From JBQTKD01 sp963703165 (lineage in GTDB: Bacteria; Actinomycetota; Actinomycetes; Sporichthyales; Sporichthyaceae): a stretch of 64,000 bases of DNA. Below are positions 1 to 7,634 of the stretch, piece after piece. The number at the start of each line of letters is the position of its first letter. The first letter of the stretch is position 1. The notes under the pieces were generated by a model, which saw nothing but the letters and a program-made list of their open reading frames with translations, made no database searches and was not told the DNA's origin. A program made the translations under genes and the position numbers. Location of the stretch: NCBI GenBank assembly GCA_963703165.1, contig OY969798.1:4216001-4280000 (forward strand). The letters run 5' to 3'.

Positions 1-913
1 CGGCGGCCTTCTCGCTCTCCGGCTTCAGCGTGATGCGCCGCTCGCTGTCGACCTTCGTGCCCCAGTCGTCGCCGAGGGCTTCCTGCAGGTAGAGCTGGTG
101 GACCTCGTCCTTGGTCGGGCCGGCCTGGATGGGCTTGAGCTCCTCGCCGACGCGGGGGCGCACGTTGTCGTCGGCGGCGAGGCCGGCGATCTCGTCGGTC
201 CAGGCGTCGAGGAAGTCGATGGCCGCCTGCTGCGCCTCCGGCGTTGAGCTCGTCCCAGCCTGGGCGACGCGGATCTGCGAGGTGACGTAGCCGCCGTTGC
301 TGCGGCGGTACACGGCGGTGATCGAGTCGGGTCGACCGCGCGAGAGCTGCGTCCCCGCCGGCTCCTCGCCGTTCCCGCTCCGGCGGATCGCCTCCCAGGT
401 CTTGCCGACCCGCACGGCGCGGCCGTCGGCCAACGTGTAGTCCTTGCAGTCGATGCCGCATGGCAGGGCGAACGTCGCCGCGTCGATGACCCGCATCGAC
501 GCGAAGACCGCGAAGCCGTCCGGAAGCCCGTCGGCGGCCGCGCTGTCCGGATCGAGTTCGACGGTCCGCTCGCTGCTGAGCGAGCCGTGACCCCAGCCCG
601 CGCCGAGGACGTCGAGCATCAGCTGGATGTTGGCGTCTTCGGTCTGCGCCCACGTGAGCGTCTTGTCCGACGCGACGACCGGCGCTGAGCTCGCGGCCGG
701 CGGGGCAACGACAACCGTCGAGGAGGAGTTGATGCCGGTGACGAAGATGCCCATCGCGACGATGGCGGCCAACCCCGCGCTTCCGCCGACGGCCTGCCCG
801 ATCTGTCGGCGGCGTCGCATGCGGGCGCCTTTGCGCATGGCGGGGCCGAGGTCGCTGTCGCCGCCGCCGGTGCCGGCGGCGCGGAGCAGGTCGATCACGT
901 GGTCGTCGTTCAT
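1..913 (-). CDS. Membrane-anchored protein partner of SigE-type sigma factor (partial, runs off window)
   Basis: The reading frame opens at 913 (MNDDHVIDLLRAAG) and is still open at base 1, so at least 304 codons are present and the C-terminus is missing. A short cytoplasmic N-terminus with a basic patch (RMRRRRQ) is followed by one hydrophobic segment near residues 40-57, then a large extracytoplasmic part. Two stretches resemble each other (LGAGWGHGSLSSERTVELDP and LGDDWGTKVDSERRITLKPE), so the outer part looks like a tandem duplicated domain. The start overlaps the stop of the upstream sigma factor gene as ATGA, implying translational coupling. That position and topology fit a membrane partner or anti-sigma-like regulator, but no anti-sigma zinc motif is visible. 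Function is inferred from context only. Confidence 0.75.
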   Translation of the reverse strand, partial: MNDDHVIDLLRAAGTGGGDSDLGPAMRKGARMRRRRQIGQAVGGSAGLAAIVAMGIFVTGINSSSTVVVAPPAASSAPVVASDKTLTWAQTEDANIQLMLDVLGAGWGHGSLSSERTVELDPDSAAADGLPDGFAVFASMRVIDAATFALPCGIDCKDYTLADGRAVRVGKTWEAIRRSGNGEEPAGTQLSRGRPDSITAVYRRSNGGYVTSQIRVAQAGTSSTPEAQQAAIDFLDAWTDEIAGLAADDNVRPRVGEELKPIQAGPTKDEVHQLYLQEALGDDWGTKVDSERRITLKPESEKAA

Positions 914-1449
914 CGCTGGTCGCCCGTCGTCGTGGAGGAGGCACTGGAGAGGTGCTCGCGCAGGTTGGCGAGTGCTTTCGAGGACTGGCTCTTCACCGTG
1001 CCGGGGGAGATGCCCAGCAGCGCTGCGGTGGCGTCGACGTCAAGGTCCTCGACGTAGCGCAGCACCACGACCGCACGTTGGCGGGGCGCTAGGCCGGCCA
1101 GGGCCTCGAGGACGGCGAGTGTGATGCCGTCGTCCTGCGGTGCGGCGCGTTCGGGCAGGAACTCGACGGGACGTTCCCGGCGCCACGGTCGGCGCCGTTC
1201 GTCGATCGCCGCGTTCACCACCGCGCGGTGTGCGTAGCCCTCGGGTCCTTCCTCGCGTCGGATGCGTTCCCACCGCGCGTAGACGCTCGCCAGAGCGGTC
1301 TGCACGATGTCTTCCGCGCGGTGCCAGTCCCCGCACACCAGGTAGGCGGTGCGGCGCAGCCGTCGTTGCGCGGGGATCGCGAAAGCCGCGAACTCCGCAT
1401 CCCGGACGCTGCGTGCGTCGTTACCCACCCTGGTCTCTCCCTCGGTCAC
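910..1449 (-). CDS. SigE-family ECF RNA polymerase sigma factor
   Basis: A 179-residue protein with the two-domain layout of extracytoplasmic-function sigma factors. Region 2 lies around residues 25-95 (FAAFAIPAQRRLRRTAYLVCGD, then HRAEDIVQTALASVYARW). Region 4 lies around 105-165 (LAPRQRAVVVLRYVEDL and the helix-turn-helix ATAALLGISPGTVKSQSSKA). The length and the QRRLRRTAYLVCGDWHRAEDIVQ signature fit the actinobacterial SigE subgroup. It would direct RNA polymerase to a small regulon, probably its own operon. A GTG start at 1449 is used. Its stop shares four bases with the start of the membrane protein gene that follows, so the two form an operon and probably a sigma/regulator pair. Confidence 0.92.
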   Translation of the reverse strand: MTEGETRVGNDARSVRDAEFAAFAIPAQRRLRRTAYLVCGDWHRAEDIVQTALASVYARWERIRREEGPEGYAHRAVVNAAIDERRRPWRRERPVEFLPERAAPQDDGITLAVLEALAGLAPRQRAVVVLRYVEDLDVDATAALLGISPGTVKSQSSKALANLREHLSSASSTTTGDQR

Positions 1450-1550
1450 TCCGCTCTACGGAATGCGACCGTCTCCAGGTTGCCTCCTCGGCAAGAAATT
1501 TCGGGGGAGGTTCGCCGCCCCGTGACCCCCGGGTTTCGGCCTCATCGTTG

Positions 1551-1610
1551 AGGACGTCGTCCCGTACAGCAGCATGTCGGCCTGAGTACCGGCCGACATG
1601 CTGCTGCTGG
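1551..1610. repeat. Dispersed palindromic repeat, family 1, copy A
   Basis: A perfect 16-bp inverted repeat (1567-1582 CAGCAGCATGTCGGCC and 1591-1606) encloses the 8-base loop TGAGTACC. The left flank is GGACGTCGTCCC. A related copy stands at 34532-34604 with the same left flank, compensating base changes in the stem and a loop that is the reverse complement of this one. It lies between two minus-strand genes. It could be a terminator for the gene ending at 1634 read from the other side, but it has no T-tract. Confidence 0.8.
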
Positions 1611-1633
1611 GGCTGACATCTACGGATCTCCGC

Positions 1634-2731
1634 TCAGGCCGAGCCGCGCCCGTCGTCGTCGCGGATCAGGTCGAGGGTGAGGGCGTCGTGCTCGGTGTGC
1701 GGGCCGAGCCACTCGTCCAGCCCGTCCTCCTGTCCGCGCCACTGCTCCAGTCCGCCGGCGAGTTCGGCATCGTCGAGCAGTGCGGCCTCGAAGGCGTCGC
1801 GGATCGATTGTGGGTCGCGGTCGGCGGCGGTGACGACGAGGTGGGTCTCCGGCGCCGACGCCCACCGGGCGAGGTCGCCGATCGCGAGTTGCGCCCCGGC
1901 GGCGTCCCACGCGCATTGGGCGCTAGGGCGTGTCGGCAGCCAGAAGGACCCGCGAGCCCGGACACCTGGGCCTGCCGCGTGCACGGCGAGGTCGCGTAGT
2001 CGCTCGGAATGCAGCGGTCGCCAGGACCGCAGGTCGACGGTGACGACGCCGTTGGCGTCTGCCGCGTCCGTCGGCTCCACGCGGCGCAGGTCCCCTGTGT
2101 GCGGGAAATCCCTCGGGCGGCGCCGGGCGAACACGTCGGCGTTCATCAGATGCAGCGGGACCCTGGACGGGACCGCCCCCACGAGGTGATCGAACAGAGA
2201 CTGCGCCCGTCGCTCGGGCAGGGCGCTCAGGGCGATCAGATCGGCCGTCTCCACCTGACGAGCAATCACTTCGCCGACCGAACGGCGATCCCGTTCGCCC
2301 CAGCTCAACGTGCGTTCGACGAGAAGGTCGTCGCCGAGCAGGTCGTGCTCGAACGTGGCCGGGTCCAGGACCACCAACGACGACGCGAGCACCGCCGGCG
2401 GTGGTGCGGTCGCGACCGCGTGCAGGATCGGCACCGGGTCCATCGTCACCGGGGGAGCGATCACCACCTGCGGCGCCCCGCTGCGGTACAGCTCGACCAG
2501 CACCGCGTGCAGGTCCTCGCGCACGGTGCAGGTCAGACAGTGCTGCACCGGGGTCTGCGCGGTTTCGAGGCGCTGCGACGACGTCGTGAGCATGCGGCGA
2601 AGCACCCCTGCCTCGAGGTCGAGGTCGTAGCGCACCATCACCGCGTGTGGCAGGTCGCAGATCAGCACCGCGCTCGCGGTGTCACGCAGGACCGGGTCGA
2701 CGGCCGAGACGACGGTCACCGGGATCTCCAT
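1634..2731 (-). CDS. COG0523/CobW-like metallochaperone with degenerate P-loop
   Basis: A 365-residue protein of the COG0523 (CobW/ZigA/YciC) group. It has the metal-binding Cys motif HCLTC (Cys65, Cys68), a segment like the G domain, and a C-terminal CobW_C-like domain (around 235-335, with RGSFWLPTRPSAQCAWDAAG and GGLEQWRGQEDGLDEW). The N-terminus begins as in the family (MEIPVTVVSAVDP), but the GxxGxGKT Walker A loop expected next is absent, so GTP binding is doubtful. Actinobacteria are known to have Zur-controlled relatives of this kind. A palindrome of Zur/Fur type lies just upstream (2783-2795), and the divergent neighbour is a small cysteine-rich protein. A role in zinc allocation under zinc shortage is inferred. 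Confidence 0.8.
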   Translation of the reverse strand: MEIPVTVVSAVDPVLRDTASAVLICDLPHAVMVRYDLDLEAGVLRRMLTTSSQRLETAQTPVQHCLTCTVREDLHAVLVELYRSGAPQVVIAPPVTMDPVPILHAVATAPPPAVLASSLVVLDPATFEHDLLGDDLLVERTLSWGERDRRSVGEVIARQVETADLIALSALPERRAQSLFDHLVGAVPSRVPLHLMNADVFARRRPRDFPHTGDLRRVEPTDAADANGVVTVDLRSWRPLHSERLRDLAVHAAGPGVRARGSFWLPTRPSAQCAWDAAGAQLAIGDLARWASAPETHLVVTAADRDPQSIRDAFEAALLDDAELAGGLEQWRGQEDGLDEWLGPHTEHDALTLDLIRDDDGRGSA

Positions 2732-2782
2732 GGATTCCCCTCCGGATCAATGGATTCTTGGCTGGACACGGCACAGCATAAC

Positions 2783-2795
2783 GATAATCATTATC
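2783..2795. promoter_or_regulatory. Zur/Fur-type operator between divergent genes
   Basis: GATAATCATTATC is a perfect 6-1-6 palindrome in an AT-rich island (2775-2800) within otherwise very GC-rich DNA. It matches the core of Fur-family boxes (GATAATGATAATCATTATC). The zinc-type gene on the left suggests Zur rather than Fur. It lies 52 bases from the start at 2731 and 45 bases from the start at 2840, so one site could repress both promoters. Confidence 0.7.
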
Positions 2796-2839
2796 AACAG
2801 TGCTCGACATCGGGTCGAGTGTGACGAACGGGGCCACCG

Positions 2840-3205
2840 ATGCAGCGAACGGCCGAAGGATTCACGATCCTGATCTGCGCGCAGGAGTCCTGCGCGCGCC
2901 GCACCTCACCGGTGCTCACCGCGCTGGGCGCACTGGTGCGCTCGAGCCGCCACGGCGTGCTCGTCCGCGCCGGCTGCCCGCTGGGCGGTTCCTGCTGCGG
3001 CTCGTCGCTGGGTACCTACGCGGTGGTCCAGCCCTGCGACCGCGCCCGCATCCCCACCTCACCCGCGGTGCACGTCGGCCCCCTACGCAGCCCCGACGAC
3101 GTCGCCGACCTCGCCGGCTGGATCCACGCGGGCACCTACGACCACGCGGGCCTCCCCACCCGCCTCCGCAGCCTGGACCGCGCGAAACTCGCCGCCCAGA
3201 ACTGA
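2840..3205 (+). CDS. Small cysteine-rich protein, (2Fe-2S) ferredoxin-like family
   Basis: A 121-residue protein (MQRTAEGFTILICAQESCAR at the N-terminus). Cysteines lie near residues 13, 18, 46, 52, 53 and 65, within ILICAQESC and AGCPLGGSCC and before VVQPCDR. The pattern, and the later blocks AVVQPCDRARIP, VHVGPLRS and DVADLAGWI, resemble actinobacterial (2Fe-2S) ferredoxin domain proteins with a thioredoxin-like fold. It diverges from the COG0523 gene across one Zur-like box, so joint derepression in low zinc is likely. It might carry a metal or an iron-sulfur cluster; the sequence does not decide which. The ATG at 2840 is the first good start. Confidence 0.65.
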   Translation: MQRTAEGFTILICAQESCARRTSPVLTALGALVRSSRHGVLVRAGCPLGGSCCGSSLGTYAVVQPCDRARIPTSPAVHVGPLRSPDDVADLAGWIHAGTYDHAGLPTRLRSLDRAKLAAQN

Positions 3206-3285
3206 CAACCACTACGCACGACGTGCGCAATGGTTGTACGAACGGGTGGTTTGTCCGGGTTTGTGGAACCACAACGAATGACAGG
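3205..3285. repeat. Dispersed palindromic repeat, family 2, copy A
   Basis: It begins on the last base of the preceding stop codon. An imperfect inverted repeat (ACAACCACTACGCAC, GAC, GTGCGCAATGGTTGT; 3205-3237) is followed by a conserved tail, TTTGTCCGGGTTTGTGGAAC near 3250-3270. The same stem and tail recur at 32981-33075. No coding capacity is seen. Confidence 0.8.
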
Positions 3286-3311
3286 CGGCGTGGCAGCCCG
3301 GAGATGTTCGT

Positions 3312-3357
3312 GGCGTCCGTTCTTCCGAGCGCTATTGCGCACGGAAGAGCGGACGCC
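3312..3357. repeat. Hairpin repeat, family 3, copy X, at a convergent gene junction
   Basis: Arms GGCGTCCGTTCTTCCG (3312-3327) and CGGAAGAGCGGACGCC (3342-3357) pair at 15 of 16 positions around the loop AGCGCTATTGCGCA. A homologue with a covarying stem is at 29461-29510. Both sit between convergent genes, so a bidirectional terminator role is plausible. Confidence 0.75.
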
Positions 3358-3368
3358 CGGCTTGGTCG

Positions 3369-3899
3369 TCAGCTGTGGTGGTGGAACCCGATGCCACCGG
3401 CGAACTGGTAGCTGTGCACGGCGTCCTGGGCGCAGCGGGCCTCGGCGCCGGCGGCGGCGCGGCCCCACATGAGGCCGACGTGACTGCCCTTCAGTGTCCC
3501 GTCGGTCACCGAGCCGTAGCCGCCTGTGCCGTAGGTGAAGTCGCCGGTCTGCAGGCGGACCGTCGTCTTCTCGCCGGTGTTCCAGACCGCGTGCAGCACC
3601 ATCTGGCTGGCGCCGCCGAAGCAGCCGAGGATCCCGACGCCGGAGCCGGTGATCTCCGCGTGCTTGTAGCGCTCCGACGTGCAGTCCATGATGCCGCGCA
3701 GCGTGTACTTGCCGGTCGTCGGCTCGTACTTCACGCCGGCCTTGCTGGCCACCGCTCCGGTCACCGAACAGGCGTTGCCTGATCCGGCCGCCTGGCCGTG
3801 GTCCTCGTCGCCGTGCGCGGCCGCGGGGCCGACGGGAACGACGATCGCGGCGCCGACGACGGTGAGCAGGGCGGTGGCGCGCAGGCGGAATCGATCCAT
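3369..3899 (-). CDS. Secreted protein of unknown function
   Basis: A 176-residue protein with a classic signal peptide: MDRFRLR, a hydrophobic core ATALLTVVGAAIVV, and cleavage near AAAHGDED. The mature part has four cysteines (NACS, IMDCT, ILGCF, ARCAQ), enough for two disulphides, and ends with HHHS. Glycine-rich strands (TGDFTYGTGGYGSVTDG) suggest a compact beta fold. The ATG at 3899 is chosen because GGAG stands six bases upstream; longer starts would bury the signal peptide. I do not recognise the family. Confidence 0.8.
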   Translation of the reverse strand: MDRFRLRATALLTVVGAAIVVPVGPAAAHGDEDHGQAAGSGNACSVTGAVASKAGVKYEPTTGKYTLRGIMDCTSERYKHAEITGSGVGILGCFGGASQMVLHAVWNTGEKTTVRLQTGDFTYGTGGYGSVTDGTLKGSHVGLMWGRAAAGAEARCAQDAVHSYQFAGGIGFHHHS

Positions 3900-4144
3900 G
3901 ACGATCTCCGATCGTGGGGGAGCGGCCAGGGCATGCCGCATGAAGCGGCTACGCCGGGTCGGGTTTAACTGTTCAGGCCTCGGTCGGGTGAAGGCTGAAC
4001 ATTCGTTATGGGAATGCGTTCTACAGAGAGCCGTGGTGCCTAAGGGGCCATAACCTACCCGCTATCGGGTTAATTCGACAGGCCCATGGTTGCGCGTCGA
4101 AGCCCCCGAGTCCATACCTCGGGCGAGGGATCGTCGGGCGAGAC

Positions 4145-5089
4145 TCAGGCGGGAACGCCGCCGCGCACCCAGGCGCCGCCGTAGATCGACAGGTTGGGGA
4201 CGGTTCCGAGTTCCACCGGGGCCTTGGTCGGGTCGAGGATCACCAGGCGACTGTCGTTGGGGGTCTCGGTGCGGCGGGCGAGGAACTGCGTGCCGTCGGG
4301 GCTCCAGGCGATGATCTGCAGGTTCGGGATCACCTGCTTCTCCCCGTTCTCGGGATTGAACAGCAGCAGGACCTGACCGGTGCCGCCGTCCTTGGCGTTG
4401 CTCGCCACCAGGGTCACCGCGACGAACTTTGTCCCGGGCCGAACCGCCGCGATATCACCGGTCAGCGGAAGCGCGGTCTCCTTGCCGGACTTTTCGCGGA
4501 TGACGAGCTGGTCCTGGCCGGCCTTCTCCGCCTTGGTGATCAGCAGGCGCCCGTCGGCCATCGGCTTCGGTGCCCCGAGATCCTTCTTCGACGCGAACAG
4601 CAAGCTCTTGGACTGCTTGTCCAGGTTCCAGGAGAAGTACTGGTACTTGCCCTTCGCGCCGCTGCCTTGCGCGTCGTCGAAGTAGAGCAGCCCGTCGCGC
4701 AGCGTGGGGCTGTAGGCGGGCGGACGACCGAGTCCGGGAATCGGCCCCAGCTCACCGGCACCGGTGAGCAGCGCGAGCTTGTCGACCTTCTCGTCCGCGG
4801 CGGCCACGATGACCCGCCGGTCGTCAGCGCTGAGGGAGGAGATCGCCTTGTCCGTGGTGATGCGGTCGATCGTGAACGGATCGAACCGGATCGCATAGAC
4901 ATCGGCGACGGCGGGATCGTTCTTCTCGCTCGCCAGCACGAATGCGTCGAACTCCGCAAGGTCCCGGGACCCTGACGCGGAGGCGGTCGCCGCCGACTCG
5001 GCGTCGTCACCGCCACCACACCCGGCGACGAGGCCCAAGGACAGGGCGAGAACGGCAGCGAGGCCGCGAGGGCGCGTCGAAGTCCACAC
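4145..5089 (-). CDS. Lipoprotein with WD40/TolB-like propeller sequence
   Basis: About 314 residues. A GTG start at 5089 gives a signal peptide with the lipobox LVAGC followed by a glycine/Ser/Ala linker, so the protein is probably anchored to the outer face of the membrane. The body has repeated beta-strand blocks with phrases such as SLSADDRRVIVAA, APKPMADGRLLITKA and IIAWSPDGTQFLARR, typical of TolB/WD40-like propeller blades. No enzyme motif is visible. Upstream sequence in frame to 5212 exists but would place the hydrophobic segment internally. Role unknown; ligand binding or scaffolding is possible. Confidence 0.72.
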   Translation of the reverse strand: MWTSTRPRGLAAVLALSLGLVAGCGGGDDAESAATASASGSRDLAEFDAFVLASEKNDPAVADVYAIRFDPFTIDRITTDKAISSLSADDRRVIVAAADEKVDKLALLTGAGELGPIPGLGRPPAYSPTLRDGLLYFDDAQGSGAKGKYQYFSWNLDKQSKSLLFASKKDLGAPKPMADGRLLITKAEKAGQDQLVIREKSGKETALPLTGDIAAVRPGTKFVAVTLVASNAKDGGTGQVLLLFNPENGEKQVIPNLQIIAWSPDGTQFLARRTETPNDSRLVILDPTKAPVELGTVPNLSIYGGAWVRGGVPA

Positions 5090-5156
5090 ACGAGCACTGT
5101 GGCTGCCTTTCGCGGCGAACGTGTTGCCCCGCGTTAACGCCCGATGTCCTGACCCG

Positions 5157-5372
5157 TCAGCCGCGTCGCGACGCCGCCAGGGGGCCGACGACCGTTTCGG
5201 CGTGCCGGGCATCGCGCTGCTGCGGCAGATGCGCCCGCTCGGTCCACGTCAACGAGCCCAGGCCCGCCCGGTCCCACGCGATGAGCGCGATCTCGTGCTC
5301 CGTCAAGGCGGGCGCGGCCTCCCGCAGTTCGACCGCAATTTCCTGCATCAGAGCGATTCGCATCTCGGACAT
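5157..5372 (-). CDS. Small hypothetical protein
   Basis: A 71-residue protein (MSEMRIALMQEIAVELREAA at the N-terminus), mostly helical in character, without cysteines or membrane segments. GGAGG stands seven bases before the ATG at 5372, which is the main reason to accept the gene. It has no recognisable family and no clear partner; the next minus-strand gene begins 67 bases downstream and encodes a lipoprotein. Confidence 0.5.
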   Translation of the reverse strand: MSEMRIALMQEIAVELREAAPALTEHEIALIAWDRAGLGSLTWTERAHLPQQRDARHAETVVGPLAASRRG

Positions 5373-5454
5373 CGGATTTCCTCCCTGAACACCATTGGTA
5401 CGTGGGTGAGGAATCGGTCCGGTTCGTTGCGACCTTGAGGCGGAAGCAGAGCAT

Positions 5455-5826
5455 TCAGCCGCCGTAGGGCCGCGTCATCGCCTCGAGCCAGTGTCCGTCG
5501 GGGCCTGCCCAGTAGAACCCGCGGCCGCCGTCATTGGTGTTGACGACGTCCGGCCGCTTCTGGCCCGGGTCGGCCCAGATCTGCAGACCGCGCTCCCGGA
5601 CCCGGGCGAGGACGCCGTCGAACTCGGCCTCGGAGAGCAGGAACGCGTAGTGCTGCGGACGGGGGTCGTCGTGATCGGCGAAATCCAGGGAGACCCCGTT
5701 GTCGAGTTCGAGGATCGCGAACGGTCCCCACTCCTTCGGCTCGGGCAGCCCGAGCAGTTCCGCGACCTCCCTCGCCGCGGCCCGCTTGTCCCGTACGTGC
5801 ACGATCGTGTGATTCAGCCCAGCCAT
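5455..5826 (-). CDS. VOC (glyoxalase/bleomycin-resistance fold) protein
   Basis: A 123-residue single-module VOC protein: MAGLNHTIVHVRDKRAAARE at the N-terminus, a central DNGVSLDFADHDDPRPQHYA, and the C-terminal GFYWAGPDGHWLEAMTRPYG. His6, the acid in the central strand and Glu in HWLEAM occupy usual metal-ligand positions. The start at 5826 has GGAGGA six bases before it. The gene follows the FMN-reductase gene on the same strand by 13 bases, so it may belong to the SoxR-controlled unit. The substrate cannot be predicted. Confidence 0.85.
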   Translation of the reverse strand: MAGLNHTIVHVRDKRAAAREVAELLGLPEPKEWGPFAILELDNGVSLDFADHDDPRPQHYAFLLSEAEFDGVLARVRERGLQIWADPGQKRPDVVNTNDGGRGFYWAGPDGHWLEAMTRPYGG

Positions 5827-5839
5827 GCCGGCTCCTCCC

Positions 5840-6373
5840 TCAGGCCGCGTACGGCCGCGCGGCCCGACCGGCACGCAGCGTCTGCGCCCACCACACCAGC
5901 TGCTCCAGCAGACGGTCGGCCGCCTCCGCGACGGCGGCCGCGTCCTTCGGTTGCCCGTCGCCGTCGAACTGTTCCCACGCCATCGCGAAGCTCACGGTCT
6001 CGCGGATCCCCACCGCGTGCAGTTCGGCGAAGACGCCCCGCAGTTGCTCGACGGCCCGCAGTCCGCCGGAGATCCCGCCGTAGCTGACGAAGCCGATCGG
6101 CTTGGCGAACCACTCGCCCCGCACGCCGTCGATCGCGGTCTTCAGCGGCCCGGGGAAGGAGTGGTTGTACTCCGGCGTGACCACGACGACGGCGTCCGCC
6201 GCACCGATCGCCGCCCCGAATCGTTCGTCCGACGTCTCGAGCAGGTCGACGACCTCGATCTCGAGGTCGTCCCGCCGGGCCGCGTGCCCGACGAACCACC
6301 CGGCCACGGTCGGCGCGAATCGTCCCGGCCGGGTGCTGCCCACGACCACTGCCACCTTCAAGGAGTTGTCCAT
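5840..6373 (-). CDS. NADPH-dependent FMN reductase family flavoprotein
   Basis: A 177-residue flavodoxin-like protein. GSTRPGR near residue 13 is the phosphate-binding loop for FMN, and PEYNHSFPGPLKTAID (around 78-93) is the family hallmark for flavin and dimer contacts. KPIGFVSYGGISGG follows. It would reduce flavin, quinones or azo/nitro compounds with NADPH. It diverges from soxR across a strong SoxR-type operator (6390-6407), which makes it a likely SoxR target induced by redox-active compounds. The start is ATG 6373; a GTG two codons upstream is also possible, and no clear Shine-Dalgarno is seen. Confidence 0.88.
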   Translation of the reverse strand: MDNSLKVAVVVGSTRPGRFAPTVAGWFVGHAARRDDLEIEVVDLLETSDERFGAAIGAADAVVVVTPEYNHSFPGPLKTAIDGVRGEWFAKPIGFVSYGGISGGLRAVEQLRGVFAELHAVGIRETVSFAMAWEQFDGDGQPKDAAAVAEAADRLLEQLVWWAQTLRAGRAARPYAA

Positions 6374-6389
6374 ACCCACGACAGTAGAA

Positions 6390-6407
6390 CCTCAACTAAG
6401 GTTGAGG
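6390..6407. promoter_or_regulatory. SoxR operator (SoxR box)
   Basis: CCTCAACTAAGGTTGAGG: perfect 7-bp arms around TAAG, matching the known SoxR consensus CCTCAAGTTAACTTGAGG. It lies 16 bases from the start of the FMN-reductase gene and 28 bases from the chosen soxR start, so it can serve both directions. Confidence 0.88.
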
Positions 6408-6435
6408 TCAAATGATGACGGCAAGGAGAATCGGG

Positions 6436-6876
6436 ATGGCGGAAACTCGCGAGCTGACCGTCGGGCAGCTGGCCGAACGGTCGGGCTGTGCCGTGTCCGC
6501 GTTGCACTTCTACGAGCGCGAGGGCCTGATCCGCTCCCGGCGCACCAGCGGCAACCAACGCAGGTACTCCCGCGACACCCTGCGGACCGTCGCGCTGATC
6601 CGCGTCGCGCAGCGCGTCGGCATCCCGCTCGCCGAGATCGGCGCTGTTCTCCACAAACTGCCGGACCGTCGCCTGACCCGCGCCGACTGGGAACGCGTGT
6701 CCCAACGGTGGCGCACCGAGCTCGACGAACGCATCGCCGCACTGGAGCAGTTGCGCGACCGCTTCACCGGCTGCATCGGCTGCGGCTGCCTGTCCCTGGA
6801 CCTGTGCGCGATGTTCAACCCGGGCGACGTCGTCGCCGAGCGTGGCCCCGGCCCGCGGCATCTGCTGGACAGATGA
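6436..6876 (+). CDS. soxR: Redox-sensitive transcriptional activator SoxR
   Basis: A 146-residue MerR-family regulator. The winged helix at residues 6-75 (LTVGQLAERSGCAVSALHFY, EREGLIRSRRTSGNQRRY) is followed by a dimer helix and the diagnostic [2Fe-2S] motif CIGCGCLSLDLC (Cys113, 116, 118, 124). Oxidation of the cluster activates transcription; in actinomycetes the signals are usually redox-active small molecules. The ATG at 6436 is chosen because AAGGAG lies seven bases upstream, not the ATGs at 6412 and 6415. The operator is at 6390-6407. Confidence 0.95.
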   Translation: MAETRELTVGQLAERSGCAVSALHFYEREGLIRSRRTSGNQRRYSRDTLRTVALIRVAQRVGIPLAEIGAVLHKLPDRRLTRADWERVSQRWRTELDERIAALEQLRDRFTGCIGCGCLSLDLCAMFNPGDVVAERGPGPRHLLDR

Positions 6877-6956
6877 ATCGGCAAACGCCTTGCGGATCCG
6901 CCGCTGTCGGGTGACCGTAGGGGAAGGACAGCGGAACCGGTACCGGGGAGGCACAC

Positions 6957-7634
6957 ATGTCCGACCAACTGCTGATCTGCGAGCAGCTGCTTCTGGTTAT
7001 CTACGACGACCAGAAGGGTCGGACGGCGCTCTTCGATTCCTCGCCCGCGGCGGCGCTCTCCGGCGCCGTGGTGCTGGACCTGATCGTCTCCGGGAAGCTG
7101 ACCGAGCACGACGGCAAGCTCGCCGCGCACGGTTCCACCCCATCCCACCCCGCACTGGCCAAGGTGTTCCAGGCCGTGGCGCAGAGCTCGAAGCCGCGCA
7201 AGGTCAGCCACTGGGTGAGCAAGTACGCGCAGACCGGGCGAACCGAACGCACAGTGGCGGCCGGGCTGGCCGAGCGCGGCATCCTGCGCGAGGAAAACCG
7301 CCGGATCCTGGGCCTGATTCCGATGACCCGCTACCCCCAGGCCGACCCGCGCCCGGAACAGCAGTTGCGGAAGCGGCTGCACGCGGTCCTGCTCGAGGAC
7401 GCCGAACCGACGGAGGACGAGGCGATGCTCGTCGGCGTCCTCAAGGCCGGGAAATTGCTCAACGGGCTCGTCCCGAAGGACCGGCGCAAGCAGGCGGCCG
7501 CGCGCGCCGAGGTCGTCGCCGAGGCGGGCAAGTCGGTCAACGCCGCGGTGGCCAAGGCGATCCGCGACATCGAGACGGCCATCACGGCCGGCGCGGTGGT
7601 GGCCGCCACGGGTGCCGCGACCAGCGGCTGCTAG
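6957..7634 (+). CDS. GPP34 (Golgi phosphoprotein 3-like) domain protein
   Basis: A 225-residue protein of the GPP34 family: LLLVIYDDQKG, a long helical body, LAERGILREENRRILGLIPM TRYP in the middle, and FGTSP-free C-terminal helices ending AGAVVAATGAATSGC. In eukaryotes the fold binds phosphoinositides on Golgi membranes. In actinomycetes the family is common but of unknown function, with membrane-surface binding suspected. The start has GGGGAG upstream. The terminal cysteine and weakly hydrophobic tail might help membrane contact. It ends four bases inside the convergent neighbour. Confidence 0.82.
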   Translation: MSDQLLICEQLLLVIYDDQKGRTALFDSSPAAALSGAVVLDLIVSGKLTEHDGKLAAHGSTPSHPALAKVFQAVAQSSKPRKVSHWVSKYAQTGRTERTVAAGLAERGILREENRRILGLIPMTRYPQADPRPEQQLRKRLHAVLLEDAEPTEDEAMLVGVLKAGKLLNGLVPKDRRKQAAARAEVVAEAGKSVNAAVAKAIRDIETAITAGAVVAATGAATSGC

